From: Pyricularia pennisetigena
Taxonomy: Eukaryota > Ascomycota > Sordariomycetes > Magnaporthales > Pyriculariaceae
DNA length: 64,000 bases
Reading direction: 5' to 3'
NCBI RefSeq assembly: GCF_004337985.1
Contig: NC_043740.1
Location: 3,533,030-3,597,029 of the forward strand
Shown in pieces: positions 21,090-32,575 of this stretch. Every line of letters starts with the position of its first letter. Positions within the stretch are counted from its first letter, which is position 1. Made by a program: the position numbers and the translations under genes. The notes beneath the pieces are model-generated. The model was not told where the DNA came from. It ran no database searches and saw only the letters and a program-made list of their open reading frames with translations.

Positions 21090-23885
21090 ATGGCATTTGT
21101 AGACTACATAATGCACCTGTTTGCCAGCCCATTCCAAAAACAGCAAGCACCGACAACAACGACACCGACATCAGCAGCAGTTCCGATTCTCAACTTGAAA
21201 TCATCAATCGTCGAAAGAGACAACATTACGCACGAAAACTTTCAAGCAACCCAAACTTCTCCATCACTCCTCACTTTGGTCCTAGGCGTCGTCCTCCCCA
21301 TCATTCTCACCTCGACCATCGTCAGCTGGTATGCGCTAGAAAACGTGATGAACGGGAAGGACAAGGCCGAAAAAAAGAAAAGGAAGAAGAGCCAGGGTGG
21401 TCCTGCCCGGTCGACAGTTGAGCACGACACCGTACCACCGCCTCGCGATGACAACAACGCTGGCGGGAGGAATCCCAGAAGCAGCAACGACAGCAAAATC
21501 GACAAGACTCCAGATGACCCCAGCAGGTGCTCTGAGACGGGCAAGCTGAAGCCATCCATCCCAATCCCGAAACCGTTTCCCGTCCCGTGGCTGCCGATTT
21601 TCATCCCACCTCTGGACGCGGCGGATGATGTTGCCGCCAACCATAACCGCCAAGGATCCACGGACCCGGCGCCGAATCGTCCTCATCCGTCAACCGCAAT
21701 CTTGAGGCTCCTCGGCAAGACGCGCTATTTTATCCCGCAGCTGGACGAGCAGGTCGTCGGGCCGAGAATGGTGCGCCAAAGCCTGGCGGACTGGGAGTTG
21801 GCTCTACGTGCCAGCGGGGTCGGCGGCCCAGCGCTTCCCCGGCCTCTGCCGATCATGTCTTCCAGGATGAGGGATGCGTTTGTGTATTGTGATTTCTGTG
21901 AGCTGACGTGGCTCGTGGGGGAAGATGACTGCCATGGGTCGGGCGGTCATCGAGTCCGGCATCCGGTCAGTTTTCTTTTTTTTATTTATTCTTTTTTTTT
22001 TTTTTTTGATTCCCGGAGAACCTCGAGTAGCAACACAAGCAACCTCCTGAATGGAATGCTAACATTTAACAAATCTCACATCCATCAACAGACGCATTAT
22101 GCTTACGGCGGCCCAGACCGTCTGAAAAAGAAAAGACACTCTCATCAACCCGACAAACCTCTAGGGTCTCTTGTTGTACACGTCGCCGCGGGCTTTCCGA
22201 GCAAGGCGCCCAAGGTAAGCAAGAACGGCGTACCGGCCGAGATCGAGGCTCGCACCGCCATCTCGTTTGGCCGAGACTCGCAGTACAACCTAGTGGACAC
22301 GTTCAAGGTGCTCAATGTAGCTTCGAGCAAGGAGATAGCCGAGCTACTGGCGGTGACGCACGCATTGGAGCTGATTGCGAGCGAGGTGCTTCCGGACCGC
22401 CGTGCAATGCTCATCCAGCACAGGGCCGACAAGAGGGCGACTACGATGAAGAAGGACATGGACAACGAGAGGCGGTATGCCGAGGAACGACGGAATGAGA
22501 CCATGGGAAGGATCCGGCGTGTTGTATTCAAGACCATGGACCGGGTGAAAATGTCCGACGCAAAAATGTTCGACGTGGAGCGCGCCCAGTTCGATGATTT
22601 GGTCCGCGAGATGCTCTATCCGCAGGACTTGCTCAAGGAGCCAAACCTACGACGGCCGATCACCAGGAAGAACGTCGAGATAATCCTGGCGGCTATCGAG
22701 CGGAGGGTGAAGCTGACGAAGCCACTGTTCAGCTCCTCGGAGTGGGACATCATCCTGGACCACTTTCTGCCGCGCTTCGAGATCCTATGCAAGCGGCTCG
22801 ATACCTACCACAACGGTCTCATCAAAGCAGCAACCGAGCAGCTGCGCAAGATGGCGTGCGATCTGCTGCTGAAAAACAAAATGAAGCTTGAAGAGATCGA
22901 CGCCTGGTGCGAATTGAACGGTGACGGGCCAGGCAGGAATCTCAGAGACCTCGTGGCTCTGTGTATGACCTTTGAGAGTAACCCAACCGGCGAGGCAAAC
23001 ATGTACAAGAGCGACATCGTAAATGAACTCGCCCACGACGAGGCCCTTGTCGTTTCGATGCTTACATGTGCTGTCAGGGAAGCCTTGGGCCCGATGGCCT
23101 GGGAGCATCATTCAAAATACGACGTTGTGCGGGAATTTATGGTGAAGAATAGGGATAACCATACAAGCACTCCGCATGTTGCCACCTGTTTCATGAGGGA
23201 CATGTGGTTGGACCCGATCAAAGGGGGCAAAATGGCGATGAAGGGAGACGACGGAGATAGTGATGGAAGTCTAGACACGAAGGCCTCCCTGACAACCTCG
23301 AGCGACAACAAACCCATAGTAGATGTGGTCCCTAAAGCGCAGAAGGCGCCCTCAGTCGGGCAGACATTCATGACACATATTCGGAAGGGAGTTGCTGCAC
23401 TGACCATGTCGTCTCTGTCTTCACCTCCCCTGGAAGGCCAGGGCAAAGATGCTAGGCGCACGTGCTCAGCTCCCCCTCGTGCAGAGGGATCAGTGACCCG
23501 GGGAAAACCGGAAGGTGACGGAGATGATGCCCAATCTGGTCGGGTTCACGCCAAGACGCCGGGTCGGAGGATGCCAGGGCTAAGAATCATCATGGTGACG
23601 GATTCGCAGGACATGGTGGATAGCATCTGCAAGCATCAGGACGATTGGACAATCCACTTCAGGCCTGGTGGTCACGGAGACAAGAGGCTGGAAAGCATCC
23701 CGCAGGTCAAGAACCGTCATGGGGAGCCAGTTGGAAACAGGATGGATTGGTTGAGGCTGTGGGCGAGCGTGGCGAACTTAAACGTGCTGCACAACGTCAA
23801 CGTTTGCTGGTATGCGGTGCCGCGAGCGATGAACGCGGAAGCCGTGGCCTTGTTGGCTGCGGAACCCAAGGAGGGCCATGAGTGA
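21090..23885 (+). CDS. Membrane-anchored protein with a split, probably inactive RNase H-like domain, 889 aa
   Basis: Exons are 21090-21965 and 22092-23885. The intron (GTCAGT..CAACAG, 126 nt) is T-rich and has no stop in frame, so retention would also be translatable. The ATG at 21090 is preferred; one 11 codons earlier (21057) is in frame. A membrane segment lies near residues 60-85 (LLTLVLGVVLPIILTSTIVS), then a basic linker and a CDFCELTW motif. From about residue 316 the sequence follows an RNase H fold: LVVHVAAGF, AISFGRDSQYNL, and SSKEIAELLAVTHALELI. About 400 residues of other sequence intervene. The fold resumes with IIMVTDSQDMVDSI, the W near DDWTIHF, GEPVGNRMDWLRLW, and VCWYAVPRAMNAEAVALLAA. 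The first catalytic Asp is replaced (VAAG where DG is usual), while the Glu and the TDS Asp remain. The function is unknown. Confidence 0.7.
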   Translation: MAFVDYIMHLFASPFQKQQAPTTTTPTSAAVPILNLKSSIVERDNITHENFQATQTSPSLLTLVLGVVLPIILTSTIVSWYALENVMNGKDKAEKKKRKKSQGGPARSTVEHDTVPPPRDDNNAGGRNPRSSNDSKIDKTPDDPSRCSETGKLKPSIPIPKPFPVPWLPIFIPPLDAADDVAANHNRQGSTDPAPNRPHPSTAILRLLGKTRYFIPQLDEQVVGPRMVRQSLADWELALRASGVGGPALPRPLPIMSSRMRDAFVYCDFCELTWLVGEDDCHGSGGHRVRHPVSFLFFIYSFFFFFDSRRTSSSNTSNLLNGMLTFNKSHIHQQTHYAYGGPDRLKKKRHSHQPDKPLGSLVVHVAAGFPSKAPKVSKNGVPAEIEARTAISFGRDSQYNLVDTFKVLNVASSKEIAELLAVTHALELIASEVLPDRRAMLIQHRADKRATTMKKDMDNERRYAEERRNETMGRIRRVVFKTMDRVKMSDAKMFDVERAQFDDLVREMLYPQDLLKEPNLRRPITRKNVEIILAAIERRVKLTKPLFSSSEWDIILDHFLPRFEILCKRLDTYHNGLIKAATEQLRKMACDLLLKNKMKLEEIDAWCELNGDGPGRNLRDLVALCMTFESNPTGEANMYKSDIVNELAHDEALVVSMLTCAVREALGPMAWEHHSKYDVVREFMVKNRDNHTSTPHVATCFMRDMWLDPIKGGKMAMKGDDGDSDGSLDTKASLTTSSDNKPIVDVVPKAQKAPSVGQTFMTHIRKGVAALTMSSLSSPPLEGQGKDARRTCSAPPRAEGSVTRGKPEGDGDDAQSGRVHAKTPGRRMPGLRIIMVTDSQDMVDSICKHQDDWTIHFRPGGHGDKRLESIPQVKNRHGEPVGNRMDWLRLWASVANLNVLHNVNVCWYAVPRAMNAEAVALLAAEPKEGHE

Positions 23886-25726
23886 GTGAGAGGGGGGGGG
23901 CACGAGAGGTAGGATATGACGGCGCGATGGATTGATAATGAAAATTAACTTTGCTGAGCCGTTGGCCGCAAATTGCACCAATCTGGCTGAAGTAACGGTG
24001 CGGGGCAGCTCTGGGCAATGGAGGAAAGCACTTTCCAAAGCATTTGGGCTAGAGCAGACTGAACCGAGTCTTCATGGGTGTCACCTTCCCCTTATTCCCC
24101 TGCAGTTGGGCCGCCTTGTGTATCATGAGTGCTCTAGACTTTAGTGGGTACCAGGCAGTCAGATCCCGACGGCATTTTCAACGGCCCCATAATTAGCCGT
24201 TGAGGGCTTGGCGCATAGCATTTATGGTGGCGTGAGTAGTACTTAAAGTGCTACCTACTCCTTACTCAGTGGCAATCTCTGTATTTGATCCAGAATTGAG
24301 AGCACCGAATTTTCTAGATGGTGAGCAGTCAAGTACTTGCCCAGTGATGCGAGAATATTTATTTGACATGCATGACGTAGCACTATAGAAAAGGGCTTTC
24401 AAGGTGTGCGCCACGTACTTCGTAATGTATTGCTACAAGTTTTTCTACTTTCCCTGTAGGAGATTTGTATGAAGTACTTATTGTTTTCCATGGTATACAA
24501 ACAGATGGGCACACACTCGCACGCAACACGCCATTGGAAGGCTGCCCGTTTTTAAAGTTATGGAGAAGACCAGGATTTACCGATTCAAAGTCTTCAAAGA
24601 CAGTGCGAAACATACCCCAAATGTCCACAAAATACAAGGGCCCATGCCAGTTACAGTAAGTTTTGTCGCTGAATTCAACAAAGCATGAAGAGCAAATGCT
24701 CCCCGTCATGTTACCATCACGTCGACTGCCCCTCGCCAGATGGACTGAGCACCACACTGTACAATGACTCGCCATCATCCTTGTCAGGCGGTACTTGTTT
24801 TGCTGGTATTGGATCTGAAAAGTTCCGAGACCCATTTTCTCCTTTTTTTTATGATTTTTTTTTCTTCCTGCGGCAGTAATTTCCCTCTCCAGTCTTTGAT
24901 ACCCTCGCAAGAATGAACTCTATCCGACGCCTTTTGAGAGTTTGCGCTCCCAAGAATTCTGGCTAGGCATCCAAAAGGTAAAGAGGGTAGGTTTTTTGGA
25001 CTAAATCTAGACGAGGTCCCCTTTTTTTTTTCCCGCACGACATCGTTCAGACTTTTTTTGTCTAACCAAAGACCTGGTGGATGGAAGCTCACTTGCATCC
25101 GGGCTCCTGCCTGCTCGCTGCCCTCGCTTGATTCAACCTCCACTCATTATCGATAAAAACGTTTCTGCACAACTACGTGTGGATTTTTCCTGATTCCTGT
25201 CAGACTCTTGCCCGCGTCACGGCCACGGAACGGCACGACACAACCCCAGGGCCCGTTCAAGGCGAGAAAATAGAAGAGAAGAGAAAAAGAGTCCCCTCAC
25301 CTAGGTAAACAAAGCGGGTTTCGGTCCTTTTTGTGTCCTCTTTTCACTTTCAGGGTTAGGCGGAGTAGATTTGCCCTTTTTTTCCCCCTACCCTTTTGCC
25401 AACAAAACCTCTTCGAGACGGGGACCCGTCATCTAAGCACCTTGCAGCTCAGATACATACAGTACAGTGTACAGCCTACTTGTGATACAGCCCGAAAAGA
25501 AAAAAATTCAGTCTGCGGTGGAGCCCAAAGACAAGCTACGGTGCCCAAGGTGGTCGGGCCAGCATGCCGGCTTGTTACCGCTGCCGCTGCTCCCGCACCC
25601 GCCCGGCGCACACACGAGCCGCCAGCCCTGCAACGCGCTTAGGTGCCCCTTTTGCGTCATATCAGATTTCACAGTGGCCTCGAGACCAGACCAACGCTGC
25701 TGTGCTGCGTCTAACCGTGCCAAGCA
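23886..25726. other. Intergenic and 5' leader of the next gene
   Basis: No gene is supportable. The last several hundred bases are pyrimidine-rich and look like a promoter and long leader of the Zn2Cys6 gene that starts at 25727. Confidence 0.45.
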
Positions 25727-28691
25727 ATGGAAACGACGGGGCAGAGCAGTCTCGGGGAAGGGGGGGCCCAGCATCAACAGCAACAGCAGATCCCTCCATT
25801 GTTACCCCCTCCCCGGCCGCTGCCACTATCAGGTCCAACGATAACGAATGAAGACCCGGGCAGTTTGGACCCGCCTCGCAAGCCGATCAAGAAGCGTATC
25901 CGGAAGCCTAGAGGTCGTGGATTACGGACCAAGACCGGTTGGTAAGTTCTGTCGATCAATTTGTTTGTTCATGAGCATGACAAACGTCTCTTTCTTTGCC
26001 CCTTGTCTACGTTGTCTTTTTCCCCCCTTGTTATTCTTTGCCTGGTCCAAGGGACGGCCAGGTCCACTTCATCCTTCCGATCTGTATTTGTGCAACCTCA
26101 TCTTATTGCAGCACTGATGTGACATGAACATACTGCAGCTTGACATGCCGAAAAAGGCACAAGAAATGTGACGAGAGGCGTGAGTCTGCTTGACCCTTGC
26201 ATACGCAGCCTTGTTGGTACACTGCATTCTCACTACCACGACTAATGCGGGTTGTTACGTATCACGTTTAGTGCCAATATGCAGTCATTGTGCAACATCA
26301 AACCGCGACTGCGTCTGGCCCGATATTCAAGCCATAGATACGGTTGCTACATCAGCAGCAGCCGCCCCTCAGCTATCCTCCCCGACAGCCGGATCGGTTG
26401 ATGGACATTCGGACAGACCCCCAACTAGCCACTCGAGCGTCATCCCGTCAGCAGCCTCGCAGTCAATGTACTCTCATCTTCCATCTTCATACCAAAAGGC
26501 TCGTTCCCACTCACAGTCTCAAGATGGCGATGCTCGTGGTTCGTATGGATCCATGGGCAGCTCTTCGCACAACTCTTCACCATCCGCCGGAATTGGTTAC
26601 TCTCCCGACTCGGCTCCGACGAGACCAAGTCTTCCGCCGCCTGGGCCCGTGGCCCCGACTCTCGATTACAACTTCCCCAATGGTCCCATTCCAGATTCTC
26701 ACAACATAGTGGATCCTGCATTGGCGGCCATGTATCCAAACATGAGACCTAAACCCCAGATACCAGAACCATATCCTACCCACAGACAAAGGAAATCCAC
26801 CAGTGTATCGACAGCCAGTCCTCGCATTGCAGATCTCATCATCGACACTACCCAGACTATTCAGCACTCGCCTAAATCCCCAGAAACCGTCACTTCAGAT
26901 GGAATGCTCAGCGCGGGTGTCGCCAGTACGAGGTGGCTTGACCTCCTCGCAGGTGACGCCGAAGAGGCCGACAGTGGGTTCTCACTCGGTCGTCGTAACA
27001 GCAAGTCGCAGCTGCCACCACACACTCTGAACGATGGAATGCGGCGCCTGAGCCAGGAAAGAATGGGACCTGGTGCCTCCAGAAGCGGCTTGAGGATATC
27101 CAACAGCCGGTGCGGCGTCATGGGCAGGCTAGACTGGGACATACCTGAGAGATACCCGTGGCAGGAGGCGACTGATATGGAGCTAACCTCGAACGAAGCT
27201 GCCCTGTTCCGCGCCTTTGCCGAGCGTTCGGCACTTTGGGTGAGTAAAGCTGGCCATTTGGTTTTCTGTTGTCTTGTCATCAGTTGCACGCACTACATGC
27301 TAACACAGCTTGGAACTCGATCGCAGCTAGACATATTCGATCCGTGGAAGCACTTTTCGACTTATGCAGTAAGGCTTGCCATGCGGAATGTTGGCTTGAT
27401 GAAGGCCATACTGGCTCTCCAGGCCCGGTATGCGTCCATAGCTCAGCAAATGACTGCAAATCAAGACCCGAGGCCCGGGGATCATCACAGGGAAATGTTC
27501 ATAACCGCAAACGTTGACCCAACAGATGCGGTGCAGTACTATCATGAAGCCTTGCACTATGTCTCGACGGCGCTTCAATACCATTCTTATGCCCACAGTG
27601 AGGAGTTATTGGGGACGGCTCTCGTCATTAGCACGTATGAGATGCTTGACGCGTTTAACTCGGCAGTGCCACACGAGCTGAACTCAGCCGTTTCAAACTG
27701 GCAGCGACATTTGAAGGGAGTCTTTTGGATCCAACGGTCCCAGGATGTCAATGGAGCGTCAGGAGGGTTGAGGCAATCAGTGTGGTGGGCCTGGCTGAGG
27801 CAAGACCTATGGGCGGCTTTCCGTGAAGGTAGACGGTGCCTGAGCTTTTGGCGTCCAGTTGTTGACTATCCCAACCTGACCCAGTGCGAGCTCGCTGACC
27901 GGGCCGTGTATCTGCTCAGTCAGGCAGTTAACTACTGCGCTGAGTCTGGGCCTGATAAGGACAAAGATCGCCCTGACTTGGTGGTCCGTCGAGCCGAGAG
28001 GGGCGAAGAGCTCATGGAAATGCTCGAGCGGTGGAAGTCTTTCCTTGGCGACGGCTTCCGGCCGCTGCTGACAGCCCCAGGAACCAGCTTGTCACCAATG
28101 AGCCACCATGACCATCTGACATCGGCATCTTCTGTCGGAGCTTTGTCGACGGGATCTCTTGCATTAAGATCGCCGGCCGAAGGTGGTCCCTCGCACGGAT
28201 GGCAACCCATATGGATTCATCCGCCTCAATTCGCTGCTGCCATGCAGGTGTACAGCTTTGCAAAAATCCTCGTCACCCTGAACCGGCCCGCGACGGGTGA
28301 CTTTGACGATCATACCAGAGCAGAGGTAGGTCACCAGTCATCCTTACCTTTTTTTTTTTTCACATAACCTCTTGCGACTCCCTTGAACAGGAACTTTTGA
28401 CTGACAACCACATGTCATCCCTTGGGTGTTGTTCGTTTTACGTAGATTCTGAGTGAATCGGCAGCAACCATCTGCGGCATCGCCATGGAATTGAAAGACC
28501 AGAGCTGCCAGATCATGTCGGCAAAGTGTCTTTTTGGCGCAGGCCTCTGCGTCCAGCGACAAGTCGAGCAAGATACCATCATATCGCTCATCCAGGCCTG
28601 CGAGGCGAGGACTGGCTGGCCCATGGCCACACTGCAAAAAGAGCTGCGGAAAGAGTGGAGGCGAGGTGATGTAGAAATGAGGGATGTATGA
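25727..28691 (+). CDS. Zn2Cys6 transcription factor with Fungal_trans_2-like region, 822 aa, 5 exons
   Basis: A nuclear DNA-binding regulator. Exons are 25727-25941, 26139-26179, 26272-27239, 27327-28325 and 28446-28691, all joins in frame. The zinc cluster is built from three exons. Its cysteines are 72, 75, 82, 89, 92 and 99 (C-x2-C-x6-C-x6-C-x2-C-x6-C), for example CLTCRKRHKKCDER and ICSHC. The codon for C72 is itself split by intron 1. A Ser/Pro-rich low-complexity stretch follows, then the C-terminal regulatory region typical of Fungal_trans_2 proteins: LDIFDPWKHFSTYAVRLAMR, NVGLMKAILALQARY, DAVQYYHEALHYVSTALQY, and GVFWIQRSQ with WWAWLRQDLWAAFREGRR. The end, CQIMSAKCLFGAGLCVQRQV, is also usual for the family. 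The target genes cannot be read from the sequence. Confidence 0.88.
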
Positions 28692-29568
28692 TGAGGGACG
28701 AAAAAAAGAAAATGAAACAGGAAAAAAAAAAAAATCGGGGAAGAGAAGACGGGAAGAATATTGCCAAGAGCGCGTTATCTTGCGTCAATATAGAAGAAGA
28801 GGTAGAAAAGGCCATGTAGATGGCCAAATGCATCGTTCCGCCAAGGACAAAGCCTGGGAGGGAGGCCAAACAGCCCGCGATGAGTCTCGTTGATACGAGT
28901 GCAATGACAATATGTGATGGAGATCAACCTCTGAAGTATGAATTGATAGCAGACGCGATTCGTCCTGAGACCTGGAGCTGGTTAAATAGCAAGAGAAAGG
29001 GAGAGGGCGAGAGCGGCGGAAGATATCAACCACTTTCTGCGCAAGGTGAGGCAAGCGAATCCTGGAACGAGGGGCGATATCGGATGTGATATACCGGACC
29101 CATCCTGGACCTGCCAACTCGACTGAGCTGCATACTTTTTGGGGCCATGACTCCGAGAATAGCCGCGTCTCGTGGACCAGGGTATTGAATTTTTTTTTCC
29201 TCTCTTTAGCGATCGGTTTTCCCCCTTTCCCGATCTCGTCTTTTTCCGCCGGCATTAAAATTGGGGTGGTGTAAAAAGAAAAAAAAAGGGAGAAAAAAAA
29301 AAGGGACCCGCGCTTCGCGCCAAAACTGACGACATGGGTCCCCCTTTCTTTTTCCGTTGGTTTTACTTCATTCTTGACCATTATTCACATACCAGTGGTA
29401 ATTTTCCTACACCTCCCTGACTTGAGTAGATAGATATACTTTCTGCTCCCAAACAAGCTCACTACCATGGCTACTGTTCTGGAAAAAGCAAATTACAGAC
29501 GTAAACAACACCCGCTAGGCCAGGGGAGATTGGTGGTCAAAATAATCCGACCTAAGAAAAAAAAAAAA

Positions 29569-29772
29569 NNNNNNNNNNNNNNNNNNNNNNNNNNNNNNNN
29601 NNNNNNNNNNNNNNNNNNNNNNNNNNNNNNNNNNNNNNNNNNNNNNNNNNNNNNNNNNNNNNNNNNNNNNNNNNNNNNNNNNNNNNNNNNNNNNNNNNNN
29701 NNNNNNNNNNNNNNNNNNNNNNNNNNNNNNNNNNNNNNNNNNNNNNNNNNNNNNNNNNNNNNNNNNNNNNNN
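29569..29772. other. Assembly gap (204 N), flanked by A and G runs
   Basis: The left flank is a run of about 12 A and the right flank a run of 16 G. Size and content of the missing sequence are unknown. Confidence 0.98.
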
Positions 29773-30475
29773 GGGGGGGGGGGGGGGGTCGTGTTATGAG
29801 GAGGGTTTAGGTATTTGCGCCCTTTGTGTCGAAAAGAAAAAAAAGTTGGATCTCTTTACATGAGAAAGAAACAACTATGCTTCGCTTGTTACTTTGCATT
29901 ATCAAGACGAACTGTAAGAGATCTTGCTTTTGTTTCACCAGTTCAAAACCCCGGAGTCTGGGTTTTGGTTTACTTTCGGGACGCGGTGCTGCCGATATCG
30001 CATATCCCAATGTACTTTATTTTTATGTATATGTATATCTACCTCGTGCATACATGCCTTGTCTGCTTACTCGTGGCGTACATGTCCACGGGTCGGAAGC
30101 TTTCTTTGTACGACTCGACGGTACAAACTTGCCGGTAGCCTGGAGCTTGGTGGATTCCCTGACTTGTCCAAAGGCTCACAAGCTGGCTTATACGACTCGC
30201 AGGAGGGAGGTGATCGACGATCAACTCAATCAGAGTTCCGGTTAGCAAATGAGAAGATGGACTCGCTGGAACAATTTCATATAAAGCATGCATGTCGCAA
30301 GTATAAAAAGTGCCGTGGAGGCGTGCATAACCCTGGATCGAGACACTGTTCCTGTTCTCATATATGTACTGCAATCCCTACTCCGTGACCGCATTCAGGG
30401 GTCGGATACGAGAACTTGACATGGTATACAAGTAAGCTTTTTAGCCGACTGCTGTGTTGCATGGTCGCGAAAATG

Positions 30476-30492
30476 AGAGAGAGAGAGAGAGA
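30476..30492. repeat. (GA)n microsatellite
   Basis: Short run of GA dinucleotides followed by A-rich sequence. Confidence 0.85.
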
Positions 30493-30811
30493 AAAAAGAA
30501 GCACTGAAGACATCCGCAAGGCTTATTGTACCAACGGCTTGTACTGACACGCTTAACCGAGTTACCCACATGTATAATAGACACATTGTACCGCCCGCCA
30601 AACAATGATGAACGGTGATTTTTCAATCATGTTTATATTAATGATGAGACAGAGTAGGAAAAAGAAGAAAAAAAAGACAAGGCTATCGTAAAATTGGTAT
30701 GCGCTTTGGATCATACAATAAATATGCTGACAATCAAGGAAACCATATCCAGTAGACAAATCGAAGCAAGAAGATCAAGCCTCCTTGATCTTTGCCCAAG
30801 TATTAACGGGT

Positions 30812-31376
30812 TTAATAATCATAGTACTCCCTCCTTCGTTCCCTATCCCGAATCATGACCCTGACGCGGTCGTCCTCATCCGACCGACGTCTCGGCGGCG
30901 AGATGTACCGCGGCCTGGGCGGTGGCGCATCGATGTAGCGAAACGTTTCGTACTGGGGCCCTACGGGGACTGGGTAAGGAATCAACCTGTCACGCTGGAC
31001 GTAGACCTCCTTTTCGTTCCGGCGGCTGCTGCTGGAGCGGGAGGACTTGGCACTCTTGACACTCTTGGGAGGTTTGGGCTCGATGCAAGGCGGTGGTACC
31101 TCAACGCAGGGCGGAGGAGGCGGAGGGGGAGGAGGAGGTTCGCAGATCTCCTGAGGTGGAGGTGGGCAGGGTTCTGGGCAGGGCGGCGGCACAGGAGGTG
31201 GGATGATGCGCGTGATGCGCTTCCGGACCGTGACGGAACCCGGGGTAGGCGGCTCCAGGTACGTGTACTTCTTGACGGGCACGCCGTGGAGCTTGGATGG
31301 TTTAGGCACTAAGACTCATGGGCATGATCAGCAAGGCGGAAACTTGTGGAAACAGGTTACTCGAGTGTGACGTACT
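30812..31376 (-). CDS. Small proline-rich, basic protein, 165 aa; start codon joined by splicing
   Basis: The body (31308-30812) opens PKPSKLHGVPVKKYTYLEPP, then a poly-Pro stretch with Cys (PPPCPEPCPPPPQEICEP), an Arg/Ser/Lys patch (KSVKSAKSSRSSSSRRNEKE), then YVQRDRLIPYPVPVGPQYET and a strongly basic, acidic-mixed tail. The frame has no ATG at its head. A GTACGT donor at 31375, with a CTTAG acceptor ending at 31309, would join the last exon base A (31376) to TG (31308-31307) and create ATG. The context then reads AAAG-ATG-CC, good for initiation. The 67-nt intron would sit inside the start codon with an untranslated first exon upstream. Alternatively, translation begins further upstream in the first exon, which is also open for a distance. 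The function is unknown. Confidence 0.6.
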
Positions 31377-32511
31377 CTTTGCGACTGTGGTGGATAGAGT
31401 GCCCCCAAGAAGGTGACTGGGAGTACTGGCGCCTAAGGCGTAAAAGTTCGATCAAACGGCTACCGCGGATATGTTCCCCGTGAGCCGATGTGAAATTGAG
31501 CCAGGTTTTAGGAGCAGCAGTATACCGAAGATACGGTCCTGGTGACTGACTGGATGAGACGGACGAGCGAGCTTGGGCCAGCAACGGATGTATACGTAGT
31601 TTAGTCTGGACGAGGCGACGAGACCGGATTTGCAAGTGAGTGACACTAGACAAGGTCCGTTGAGATTGACACAAGCTTAATGTGTCGAAATTAGATCGAC
31701 CAGCTTATTAATAGTGGACGATCGATTTGATGGTCTGCAGAGAGAGGGAGAGAGAGAGGCTTTGAAGAGTTGGGCAGCGGAGGTCCATCAAGTAGGGGCA
31801 GGTGATGTTGTATGTGCCTGACGCGACCCAATGATCCCTAACCAACCAAAAGGCTCCCCTTTCGATTTCTTCTGGAGCCTAGACTTCTCACTCAACAGCT
31901 TGCTTGCATGAGGGGGAGAGATCGCAGGGTGCTGTGTGGAAAAGCGACTACTTTTTGGTAAAAAGAGCGTTGACGAATGAAGAGTGATACAAAAGATCAA
32001 CCTGTATCAATCAATGCGCGTGCAGACGGCATGAGCAAAACGACACTAAAAGTGAACACAGAATGTGCGCCCCGTCAATGGGCTGTGAAGACTGCTGGGA
32101 TTCAGGTCCGTCCAGGGTAAATTCGTCTTCGGTCACTCCGCATGCAAGTCAATAAAAAAAATACGACGAAAAAAACAAGAAAACATGCAGCATGTCGGGC
32201 GCCTCAACAGTATGCAAGGCACTAACTTGCAAAAGACATGATGATTATTGGGCCTCGGGGAGTTTGATGGCGTGCAGGGGGGTTCCAGGCCGCACCATCG
32301 GATGACGTCTATCGCGTGGGAAGGCAGACGTCACCCACCACCACCTGACCAGAATCTTCCAAAGGCCGAACGAAGCCTCCGCTGTGTGGGGTACACGTGA
32401 CATGGCCGATGTCAACCATCCGAAGATATGCCTGCATCACGTGAGTGTCAATCCCCAAAATCACAATTCTCGGCCTACATTGTTGTACAATTTTATAAGT
32501 AATCTATTCTT

Positions 32512-32575
32512 AGAATGAGCTGGTTGAAATGTTGATCTATTTCAGAATGAGTTGATTGATATGTTGAAATATGCC
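32512..32575. repeat. Imperfect 32-nt tandem duplication
   Basis: Two adjacent 32-nt units, 32512-32543 and 32544-32575, both starting AGAATGAG, agree at 25 of 32 positions by eye. Confidence 0.7.

Larger units (their letters stand above)
28692..30811. other. Intergenic with an assembly gap
   Basis: No gene is supportable. It has A/T-rich runs, the 204-nt gap at 29569-29772 and a (GA)n patch at about 30476-30492. Confidence 0.5.

Noticed and set aside
17133..28691. Possible biosynthetic gene cluster
   Set aside because: No backbone synthase, oxidase or transporter set is present; the three genes look unrelated.
29467..29799. Open frame running through the N gap
   Set aside because: Most of the frame is N; the rest is an A run and a G run.
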